NCBI GenBank assembly: GCA_023428295.1
Contig: JAEYYV010000408.1
Span: forward strand, 1 to 14,900
Origin: Pseudomonadota bacterium
GTDB lineage: Bacteria; Myxococcota_A; Polyangia; Haliangiales; Haliangiaceae
Reading direction: 5' to 3'
Length of the DNA: 14,900 bases
The notes beneath the pieces were generated by a model. It saw only the letters and a list, made by a program, of their open reading frames with translations. It did not search any database and was not told the DNA's origin. The position numbers and the translations under genes were made by a program. Positions 1 through 5,406 of this stretch are shown here, in pieces; position 1 is the first letter of the stretch, and every line of letters starts with the position of its first letter.

Positions 1-420
1 ATCCCCCTTGACCGCCGACCCCGGCCGGTCGTGGGGACGGCGCGAGGTCATCGAGATCGCCGATCACCGCGCTGCACTCGTCGCCGAGCGCCGCGCTGCC
101 CGCGCCCTCAAAGGACGCGAGCGTCTGCGGGCCGTGGCTCCGATGTTCGATCGCATCGTCGAGCGATGGGGCGCCTCCGGTCCGCCCTCGGACGACGCGT
201 CACGCAGGCGATCAAGCTCCTCGATCTCTACGGCGACCACGTGTTCGCCGCTGCCGCCGCGGACATCGATGGCCGCCAGCTTGCCGATGTTGGTGCGCTC
301 GCGATCGAGTGCGAGCACCGTCGCAAGGACAAGAAGCGTCCCGTCCCGATCGAGCTCGTTCTCCCGGTCACCTCGACGACGCCGACGTCATTCCGCACGA
401 CCTGGAGTCGTACGATGAGT
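1..420 (+). pseudogene. istA: istA-like IS21 transposase, C-terminal remnant with frameshifts
   Basis: Three consecutive frames together give one IstA-like C-terminus. About 2-180 encodes a stretch ending in VAPMFDRIVERWGASGPP. About 180-366 continues one frame over with VTQAIKLLDLYGDHVFAAA and a CEHRRKDKKRPVPIELVLP segment. About 370-414 continues in the third frame with HLDDADVIPHDLESYDE. The shifts lie near 180 and near 368, where loss of a single base would explain the change. IstA proteins of IS21 elements are DDE-type transposases whose catalytic core lies upstream of this part, so no DDE residues are visible here. The family call rests on recalled similarity of this C-terminal pattern plus the istB remnant directly downstream. 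The gene is also cut by the window edge. Confidence 0.65.
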
Positions 421-956
421 CGACACCGACGACCTCGGCGATCGCCTGCGTCGCATCGGATTCCGAGCTCGCAAGGACCCGCTCGCTGCGTTCCTCGCGC
501 ATGCGCACAAGAGCCGTGTCGGTACGACCGAGACGGTCGAGCAGCTCGTCGATCTCAAGGAGCGCGCTCGTGCGGCAGTGAATCTCGCGAGGCGCACGCG
601 CTCTGCGTGCCTCGGCTCGTTCAAGACGATGGACCGCTTCGACTGGGCGCATCCCGAAAAAGATCGATCGCGCGCTCGTCGAGCGGCTCCTCGAACTCGA
701 CTTCGCCGACCAGGGCGAAAACGCCCTGCTCAAGGGCGGCTCCGGTCTCGGCAAGACGATGATCGCCCAGAATCTCGCGTTCAAGCAGTGGGGCACCACG
801 TTCCCCGGCGCAGCCTGCGTCGTCGCGCTCGTCGACCGCTTCGCGCAGCACTGCCACCGCCTCGAGATCCTCGGCGAGTCGTACCGCGACAAGCACCGCC
901 TCGATCCGGACCGGCCGAAGCCGGCCTCGAGGAAGTCACGCCGCAAGCGACCGTGA
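415..956 (+). pseudogene. istB: istB-like IS21 ATPase remnant, frameshifted and internally deleted
   Basis: An ATG at 415 sits where istB normally starts, at the end of istA. After a frameshift near 428 the frame reads DDLGDRLRRIGFRA, then a helical stretch through SFKTMDRFDWAH (to 652). One extra base near 653 moves the frame to KIDRALVERLLELDFADQG and a Walker A motif GGSGLGKT (about 739-762). IstB normally continues for about 100 residues with Walker B and sensor motifs. Here the frame goes from Walker A straight into the IstB C-terminus (NLAFKQWGTTFPGAACV, then LVDRFAQHCHRLEILGESYR) and ends at the TGA at 954-956. The centre has therefore been deleted in frame. IstB assists IstA in target capture; this copy lacks Walker B and should be inactive. 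Confidence 0.8.
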
Positions 957-977
957 TCTCGTCGACGTCAGATCACG
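952..977. repeat. 8-bp inverted repeat at the end of istB
   Basis: CGTGATCT (952-959) and AGATCACG (970-977) are perfect inverted copies around a 10-base spacer, spanning the istB remnant's stop codon. No T-run follows, so it is not a standard intrinsic terminator. It could be a relic of IS terminal structure or chance. Nothing else recognisable was seen between it and 1139. Confidence 0.4.
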
Positions 978-1139
978 ACGGAAACGTTCCGCCGTTAACA
1001 GTCCCGTGCGGCGCATGCTCGAGCTCTTGGTCGCGGCGGCCACCGGGAAGGCGCATGTGCTCGAGGTGGCGGCGGGACCGCAGTCGTCACGACAGCGATC
1101 GCGCGCGTCCCCGGCGCCCTGACACGCAACGGGGCACGT

Positions 1140-1186
1140 CCCCATTTGTTGCAGTTGGTGTGCAGAAAATGGGCGGGGCCCCATTT
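1140..1186. repeat. Putative IS right-end repeats (CCCCATTT / AAATGGG)
   Basis: CCCCATTT occurs at 1140-1147 and again at 1179-1186, and the inverted form AAATGGG lies between them at 1167-1173. AAATGGG and CCCATTT (1180-1186) can pair across a 6-base spacer. IS21-family ends are known to contain several short repeats that serve as transposase sites, and this block lies downstream of istB and directly before the next gene. Its identity as the right end is an inference. Confidence 0.45.
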
Positions 1187-1194
1187 CGAGGCGA

Positions 1195-1200
1195 TAGGGT
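1195..1200 (+). promoter_or_regulatory. TAGGGT -10-like box, 7 nt before the ATG of the M49-like gene
   Basis: TAGGGT ends seven bases before the ATG at 1208, and no Shine-Dalgarno sequence lies between. A transcript starting 6-7 bases after this box would begin at or next to the start codon, so a leaderless mRNA is the simplest reading. No consensus -35 is visible, and that region falls inside the putative IS end. Confidence 0.45.
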
Positions 1201-1207
1201 TCGCTCG

Positions 1208-3061
1208 ATGAAGACGCTTGGAAGAATCGCGCTGGTCGTGATGGCCGCGTGCGGCGGAGCGCAGCCCGTCGCGATGCCGGCGCCCCCCACGCAGACGACG
1301 CCGGAGCCGGCGGCGCCCGAGAGCGCGGTGGCGGAACCGGAGGCAGCGGCGGTCGCGTCACCGCTCGAGGCTGCGTGGACGCTCGAGCAGACGCAGCCGC
1401 TCGTCGAGAAGATGCAGACCGTGGTGCTCGCGCCGGACCTGTCGCATCTCACGGCCGGCGAGAAGGCAGCGCTGGCGAAGCTGCTCGAAGTGGGCGCCAT
1501 CGTGCAGGAGCTGTACGAGGATCAGCGGCACATCGATGCGCCGGCCGCGCGCGCGTTGCTCGCGTCGCTCGGCACCGGCGAACGCACGGGGCGCGAGGAG
1601 CAGCTGAAGGCGCTGTATCGCGTGTCGAACGGGCCGATCGTGAACACGCTCGACAACAAGCGCGTGCCGTTCCTCGGCGTGCGGCCGCCGGCGCCCGGGA
1701 AGACCGTGTACCCGTGGGCGATCGAGGCGAGCGAGCTCGATGCGTTCCTCGCGGCGAATCCAGGACAGCGCGACGAACTGCTCGCGCCGCGTACGGTGGT
1801 CCGGCACGCGGACAGTGCGGCCGCGGATCTCGCGACGCTCGATCGGCATCCCGTGATCGATGCGCTGCATCCCGGGCTGCGCGCGAAGATCGCGGCGGTG
1901 AAGGGCGGGTTGTACGCGGTGCCGTACTCGGTGGCGTACGCGGATCGCTTGGTGCGCGCTCACGAGCTGCTGCATCAGGCGGCCGATGCGGTCGCGGCGG
2001 ACGATGCGGAGTTTGCGGGCTACCTGCGCAATCGCGCGCGCGACCTGTTGAGCGATGACTACGAGTCGGGCGACGCCGCGTGGGTGACGGGAAACTTCAA
2101 GAACCTGAACGTGCAGATCGGATCGTACGAGAGCTACGACGACGAGCTGCACGGTGCGAAGACGTTCTTCTCGCTCAGCGTGCTCGCGCGGCGCCCGACG
2201 GACTCGGACGCGGTGCGCGGTGCGCTCGGCGATCTGCAGAAGTTCGAGGACTCGCTGCCGTACAAGCGGCACCGCAAGGTGCGCGATCGGATTCCCGTGG
2301 GCGTGTACGACGTGATCGCGGATTTCGGTCAGGCGCGCGGCCCGAACACGGCGTCGATCTTGCCGAACGAGGCGTACATCGCGCGGCGCTACGGGCGGAC
2401 CATCTTGTTGCGCGCGAACATCATGCGCGACCGGACGCTGTTCGAGGGGGCCGAGGGGAGCTGGCGCGCGGCGATGGCGCCCGCCCACGCGAAGGAGCTG
2501 ACAGCGGACGCGAACTTCCAGCGCACGCTGTGGCACGAGATCGGGCACTACCTCGGCGTCGACGAAGCCGCGGATGGACGCGAGCTCGACGTCGCGCTCG
2601 GCGACACGAGCGACTTGCTCGAGGAGATGAAGGCGGATCTCGTGGCGCTGTACGTCGCGAAGGCGCTGCGCGCGAAGGGCTACTACAACGACGCGACGCT
2701 GCGGGCGCTGTACGCCTCGGGCGTCCGGCGCGTGCTGCAGAACAACCGCCCGCGTCGCGATCAGCCGTATCAGACGATGCAGCTCATGCAGTGGAACTTC
2801 TTCCTCGACAAGGGGCTGTTGCGCTTCGATGCCAAGACCGGGCACTTGTCCGTGGACTATCGGCGCTATCACGACGTGGTGCGCGAGCTGCTCGAGCGCG
2901 TGCTCGCGGTGCAGTCAGCCGGAGATAAGGCGGCCGCGCAGAAGTTCGTCGAGCAGTACACGCGCTGGGACGAGAAGCTGCACGACGTGACGGCGCAGCG
3001 CATCCGCGACGCGCAACGATATCGCTACACGCTGTTCCGCTACGCGGCACTCGGCGAGTAA
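1208..3061 (+). CDS. Exported M49-like (dipeptidyl-peptidase III type) zinc metallopeptidase lipoprotein
   Basis: The 617-residue product starts with a short signal peptide and a lipobox-like MAAC, so Cys15 would be lipidated; an Ala/Pro/Glu-rich linker follows to about residue 55. The zinc site is visible as HEIGH (443-447) and, 25 residues on, EEMKAD (472-477). The pair HExxH/HExxGH plus EExR/KAD marks family M49 (DPP III), and the five-residue form is known in some bacterial members. A segment GPNTASILPNE (about 378-388) also fits M49-like proteins. M49 enzymes remove dipeptides from peptide N-termini; the substrate of this one is unknown. The signal peptide suggests action at the envelope rather than in the cytoplasm. 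The ATG at 1208 was chosen because it gives the signal peptide; the frame is open upstream through IS debris to 578, which is accidental. It lies directly downstream of the IS remnant. Confidence 0.75.
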   Translation: MKTLGRIALVVMAACGGAQPVAMPAPPTQTTPEPAAPESAVAEPEAAAVASPLEAAWTLEQTQPLVEKMQTVVLAPDLSHLTAGEKAALAKLLEVGAIVQELYEDQRHIDAPAARALLASLGTGERTGREEQLKALYRVSNGPIVNTLDNKRVPFLGVRPPAPGKTVYPWAIEASELDAFLAANPGQRDELLAPRTVVRHADSAAADLATLDRHPVIDALHPGLRAKIAAVKGGLYAVPYSVAYADRLVRAHELLHQAADAVAADDAEFAGYLRNRARDLLSDDYESGDAAWVTGNFKNLNVQIGSYESYDDELHGAKTFFSLSVLARRPTDSDAVRGALGDLQKFEDSLPYKRHRKVRDRIPVGVYDVIADFGQARGPNTASILPNEAYIARRYGRTILLRANIMRDRTLFEGAEGSWRAAMAPAHAKELTADANFQRTLWHEIGHYLGVDEAADGRELDVALGDTSDLLEEMKADLVALYVAKALRAKGYYNDATLRALYASGVRRVLQNNRPRRDQPYQTMQLMQWNFFLDKGLLRFDAKTGHLSVDYRRYHDVVRELLERVLAVQSAGDKAAAQKFVEQYTRWDEKLHDVTAQRIRDAQRYRYTLFRYAALGE

Positions 3062-3066
3062 CACGC

Positions 3067-3072
3067 TACGCT
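3067..3072 (+). promoter_or_regulatory. Possible TACGCT -10-like box upstream of 3086
   Basis: TACGCT lies in the 24-base gap after the peptidase stop codon, 13 bases before the ATG at 3086; a transcript from it would have a leader of only a few bases. There is no Shine-Dalgarno sequence in the gap. Weak evidence on its own. Confidence 0.25.
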
Positions 3073-3085
3073 CTGCGCATACCCG

Positions 3086-3634
3086 ATGGGATTTCGTTGT
3101 CGTTGGCTCGCTACAAAGAATCGTGATCGCGACGAGGTGCTCGAGCAGTTGCGGTTCAAGGTGATGGCCGAGCTCGTGGAGGAGGTCTACGACACCGGCC
3201 TCTACGCGCTCGAGGTGGACGACTGGCTCGTCGTGATCGGCGACGGCTTCGACCACATGGACAAGGTGAAGCGCGCGGCGGCCGCCAAGCTGTCCGTCGG
3301 CGGTGAGGTGCTCTACCTGTACACCGAGGACTCGACGATGGCGTTCGAGCTCGCGATGTTCGCCGAGGGCAAGGAGCGATGGTCCGTCGCGTATGACGGC
3401 CGCGATGGCGTTACCACGCCGACGTTTCAGGGCGCCGTGCCGTGGGACATGCGCGTCTTGCTCGCACGGCTCGAGAAGCAGCAGTCGAAGGCCGGCGGCC
3501 CCAAAGCGGACGTCGATCACATCTACGAGCTCGCGCCGCTGTACGCGGTGGAGCTCGTCGGGTTCCGTCACGACCAGACGCTGGGCAGCGGTGAGCACGT
3601 CCCGATCTGGCAGCTCGCGGCCAAGCCTCGCTAG
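3086..3634 (+). CDS. Conserved-looking cytoplasmic protein of unknown function
   Basis: The product has 182 residues, no signal peptide, no membrane segment and only one Cys. I cannot assign a family. It is acidic and looks like a folded alpha/beta protein: an N-terminal GFRCRWLATKNRDRDEVLEQ, then VDDWLVVIGDGFDHM, a strand-rich GGEVLYLYTEDSTMAFELAM, a WSVAYDGRDG segment and a C-terminal VDHIYELAPLYAVELVGFRHD. The coding bias is strong throughout and the frame ends exactly at the start of the convergent neighbour, which supports a real gene. It starts 24 bases after the peptidase gene and may be cotranscribed with it, but nothing links the two functions. The general look (small, acidic, Trp/Asp-rich) is like some immunity-type or SMI1-like proteins, but that is not evidence enough for a call. 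Confidence 0.8.
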   Translation: MGFRCRWLATKNRDRDEVLEQLRFKVMAELVEEVYDTGLYALEVDDWLVVIGDGFDHMDKVKRAAAAKLSVGGEVLYLYTEDSTMAFELAMFAEGKERWSVAYDGRDGVTTPTFQGAVPWDMRVLLARLEKQQSKAGGPKADVDHIYELAPLYAVELVGFRHDQTLGSGEHVPIWQLAAKPR

Positions 3635-4074
3635 GCGCGCAGCGTCGCGAGCATGGCCTCGATGCGCTTGGCGCGGGTCTCGGGCTTCTTTGCCTCGGTG
3701 ATCGCTCGCACGTACTCCTTGCGCTGTGTGAACGAGAGCGCGTCGAATGCCTTGCGCAGCTTTGCCTTCGCGAGGGCGCCGGCGGCATCGTCGGGGACCT
3801 CGACGGTACGTGCGGCGCCGTCGAGCTCGATCGTCGCCTCGACGGTGTCGCCGATCGCTACGCCGATCGCTACGCCGATCGCTTCGCGGTTCGCTTTGGA
3901 GATGCCGATCATGTTCTTGCCGCCCATCACGGCGAGGCGGAGGCGAACGGTCTTCTTCGCGATCGTCACGGTGACGGCCGCGCGCTTGCCGCCACCGAGC
4001 TCGGTGACCTGCGCGTCGGTGAGGATCAGGGCGGTCGCGGGACCGTGGGGAGCGAGCTTCTGTTTGATCTTCAC
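3631..4074 (-). CDS. YdeI/OmpD-associated family protein with DUF1905 domain
   Basis: The 147-residue product has the two parts usual for this family. An N-terminal DUF1905 beta-barrel-like domain (about 1-95) contains ELGGGKRAAVTVTI and LAVMGGKNMIGIS. A short C-terminal YdeI/OmpD-associated helical motif (about 110-147) contains FDALSFTQRKEYVRAITEAK and PETRAKRIEAML. Family members have been linked to bacteriocin protection and stress, but the biochemical role is not established. The start is a GTG at 4074 (VKIKQKLAPHG), which matches the usual N-terminus KxKxxLxxHG; its SD is weak. The frame is open further upstream but the extra part is unlike the family. An insertion-like repeat IGVAIGVAIGD comes from a 12-bp tandem repeat (3849-3883). 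Its stop codon overlaps that of the convergent gene. Confidence 0.85.
   Translation of the reverse strand: MKIKQKLAPHGPATALILTDAQVTELGGGKRAAVTVTIAKKTVRLRLAVMGGKNMIGISKANREAIGVAIGVAIGDTVEATIELDGAARTVEVPDDAAGALAKAKLRKAFDALSFTQRKEYVRAITEAKKPETRAKRIEAMLATLRA
3849..3883. repeat. 12-bp in-frame tandem repeat inside the DUF1905 gene
   Basis: The unit CGCCGATCGCTA is repeated nearly three times (3849-3860, 3861-3872, 3873-3883 with the last base changed). On the minus strand each unit encodes four residues of the pattern IGVA. Because the unit is a multiple of three, copy-number change would not shift the frame. Confidence 0.9.
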
Positions 4075-4115
4075 GCCGCCAGGAGTCTCGCACGAGTTCG
4101 CCTCGGTGATCGGCG

Positions 4116-4152
4116 CACGCGTGTGGCTCGAGCGCTCGGCGAGACACGCGTG
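4116..4152. promoter_or_regulatory. Nested palindromes forming a hairpin in the divergent gap
   Basis: CACGCGTGT (4116-4124) and ACACGCGTG (4144-4152) are perfect 9-bp inverted arms. Each arm contains the self-palindrome CACGCGTG. Inside them, CTCG (4127-4130) can pair with CGAG (4140-4143), and the centre holds a separate palindrome CGAGCGCTCG (4129-4138). The cluster sits between the divergent starts of the DUF1905 gene (4074) and the small membrane protein (about 4175). This fits an operator with two half-site pairs or a structured leader; the actual role is unknown. Confidence 0.45.
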
Positions 4153-4174
4153 ATGGCTGGGTTGCGCCGGACTC

Positions 4175-4357
4175 GTGTTTGCACCGAGCGAAGACGTGCT
4201 CGCCGTTCTCGCTTGTCCATCGTGTCCTGTCGCGCTCGAGGCACGGTCTCTCGTGTTCTCCGAAGCGTTCTGGCTCAACGTCTCGTACGCGACGCTGCCG
4301 TTCTTGGTCGTGGGCATCGTGGTGCATCGCTTCGTGAAGCGATTGGAGCGGCCATGA
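4175..4357 (+). CDS. Small CxxC single-span membrane protein coupled to the DUF2243 gene
   Basis: A 60-residue frame begins at GTG 4175 and ends in a TGA that overlaps the ATG of the next gene (ATGA at 4354-4357), a classic coupling arrangement. It has a cysteine pair in ACPSCP (Cys14, Cys17), then one hydrophobic span (about 33-50, FWLNVSYATLPFLVVGIVV) and a basic tail HRFVKRLERP, which predicts a cytoplasmic C-terminus. The CxxC could bind metal or be redox active, but I know no named family with certainty. The start is uncertain: GTG at 4193 or 4253 would also work, the last of which would drop the cysteines; none has a good SD. The strong coupling and membrane character match its DUF2243 partner. 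Confidence 0.6.
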   Translation: MFAPSEDVLAVLACPSCPVALEARSLVFSEAFWLNVSYATLPFLVVGIVVHRFVKRLERP

Positions 4358-4881
4358 CCAGGCGGCTCGGCCCCCTCGTCGCCGCGGGGATGGTGCTGGG
4401 CGTGGGCCTCGGCGGCTTCGTCGACGGCATCCTCCTGCACCAGATCCTCCAGTGGCACAACATGCTGTCGTCGGTGACGCCGCCGACGGATCTCGTCGCC
4501 ATGAAGTACAACATGGTGTGGGACGGGCTGTTCCACGCGCTCACGTGGATCGTGGTCGCGATCGGCATCGGTCTTCTGTTCCGCGCGGGCCGCCGCGACG
4601 ACGCGGTGTGGTCGGGCTCGTTGCTCGTGGGCTCGATGCTCGGAGGCTGGGGCCTGTTCAACTTCGTCGAGGGGCTGATCGATCATCAGCTGCTCGGCCT
4701 CCACCACGTGCACCCCGGCGAGAACCAGCTCGCGTGGGACCTGAGCTTCGTGCTGATCGCCGGTGTGGGCCTGATGCTGCTCGGCTACGTGATCGCGTCG
4801 CGCGAACGGCCCGCGCCTCGCGCTACTGACGCAGCATCGCGATCAGGTCCGTGGCGCCGACATCGTGGCCCGCTTGCGTGA
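4354..4881 (+). CDS. DUF2243 family four-span membrane protein
   Basis: The 175-residue product has four hydrophobic spans (about 7-28, 58-76, 87-105, 126-147). It carries the family's conserved polar positions inside them: DGILLHQILQWHNM (24-37), WDGLFHA (56-62) and EGLIDHQLLGLHHVHP (106-121). The repeated His, Asp and Glu residues suggest a bound metal or haem, but no activity is known for DUF2243. The ATG overlaps the stop of the small CxxC membrane protein upstream, so the two are probably made together. The last 19 or so residues (polar, Arg-rich, RATDAASRSGPWRRHRG) lie over the 3' end of the convergent DinB-like gene on the other strand. They look like a read-through tail gained after loss of an earlier stop. 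Confidence 0.85.
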   Translation: MTRRLGPLVAAGMVLGVGLGGFVDGILLHQILQWHNMLSSVTPPTDLVAMKYNMVWDGLFHALTWIVVAIGIGLLFRAGRRDDAVWSGSLLVGSMLGGWGLFNFVEGLIDHQLLGLHHVHPGENQLAWDLSFVLIAGVGLMLLGYVIASRERPAPRATDAASRSGPWRRHRGPLA

Positions 4882-5335
4882 GCAGCGTCGTGATCTGGCC
4901 GCGGTGATGCGTCTGGTGGTTGAAGAGGTGGGCGACGGACCACCACAGTGGCGACTCCTGTGTCGTGCCGCGCCGTACGAACACGAGGTTGCCCGCGAGC
5001 TTCTCCTCGTCGAGCGCGTTGACCCACGCGGCGAGGTCGTCGTCGGTTCGCGCGCGTTCGCGGCGCAGCTCCTCGAAGTCTGCGTAGAGCTGCTGATCGA
5101 GTGCGCGGATGCCCGGCGCCATGAAGCCGTCGGGGACGGACGCGCCCGTGAACCGCGCCAGCCACACGCGATCGGCGAGCAAGAGGTGGTTCAGCGTGCC
5201 GTGGATCGACTTGAAGAATGCACCGGCGTCACGCGTGCGCTCCTCGTCCGGAAGCGTCGCGACGACCGCGTAGAGCTTGTCGTTCATCCAGCGGTTGTAG
5301 CGAGCGAGCGCCTTCACCCAATCGAGGCTCATCAT
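4823..5335 (-). CDS. DinB-like four-helix metalloprotein
   Basis: The 170-residue product has the length and the three-histidine pattern of the DinB/YfiT-like superfamily. His50 lies in HGTLNHLLLADRVW, and His140 and His144 lie in LFNHQTHHRGQITTLL; together they form the expected metal triad at the ends of a four-helix bundle. The N-terminus WVKALARYNRWMNDKL is also typical of the family. Many members are of unknown function; some are thiol transferases or isomerases using bacillithiol, mycothiol or glutathione. Two ATGs lie in tandem at 5335 and 5332 and either may be the start; an upstream GTG at 5356 adds seven atypical residues and was not chosen. The 3' end overlaps the convergent DUF2243 gene by 59 bp. 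It is divergent from the channel gene, 71 bp away. Confidence 0.88.
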   Translation of the reverse strand: MMSLDWVKALARYNRWMNDKLYAVVATLPDEERTRDAGAFFKSIHGTLNHLLLADRVWLARFTGASVPDGFMAPGIRALDQQLYADFEELRRERARTDDDLAAWVNALDEEKLAGNLVFVRRGTTQESPLWWSVAHLFNHQTHHRGQITTLLTQAGHDVGATDLIAMLRQ

Positions 5336-5394
5336 GGTGGTGAACACGAGTAACACGAGACAGCGGATGCATCGTCCTCGACGAACGACGCGTG

Positions 5395-5400
5395 TAGGAT
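5395..5400 (+). promoter_or_regulatory. TAGGAT -10-like box, 6 nt before the channel gene ATG
   Basis: TAGGAT ends six bases before the ATG at 5407 and there is no Shine-Dalgarno sequence. With initiation 6-7 bases downstream of the box, the mRNA would start at the ATG (leaderless). No TTGACA-like -35 lies at the usual spacing. Confidence 0.45.
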
Positions 5401-5406
5401 GTCCTC

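Larger units (their letters stand above)
1..1190 (+). mobile_element. Degenerate IS21-family insertion sequence remnant (right part)
   Basis: The stretch carries, in order, the C-terminal part of an IstA-like transposase and an IstB-like ATPase helper, both on the plus strand and both broken. After them comes a repeat-rich segment (1140-1186) that looks like an IS end. The istA-istB order is the hallmark of the IS21 family. The left end lies outside the window. The reading frame must be changed about four times to follow the two proteins, and istB has lost its centre, so the element cannot be active by itself. The right boundary near 1190 is inferred from the last repeat and from the start of the next gene's promoter; no target duplication can be checked because the left end is missing. 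Confidence 0.75.

Noticed and set aside
1167..1186. Possible intrinsic terminator hairpin AAATGGG/CCCATTT
   Set aside because: The stem is short, no T-run follows, and it fits an IS-end repeat better.
578..1207. An open frame continuing upstream of the M49-like gene, which would make an 827-residue protein
   Set aside because: The upstream part is istB remnant and IS-end sequence; the ATG at 1208 opens a lipoprotein signal and has a -10-like box at 1195.
1358..2872. A 504-residue open frame on the minus strand
   Set aside because: It is antisense to the clearly recognisable peptidase, has no domain, and is an artefact of high GC at third positions.
2915..4327. A 470-residue minus-strand open frame
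   Set aside because: It is low-complexity Arg/His/Asp-rich translation running across three better-supported genes.
4045..4353. Upstream extension of the DUF2243 frame to 278 residues
   Set aside because: The extra N-terminus is Arg-rich and unlike the family; ATG 4354 overlaps the preceding stop and starts at the first membrane span.
4075..4713. N-terminal extension of the DUF1905 gene to 360 residues
   Set aside because: The added region is antisense to the DUF2243 locus and unlike the family; GTG 4074 gives the normal N-terminus.
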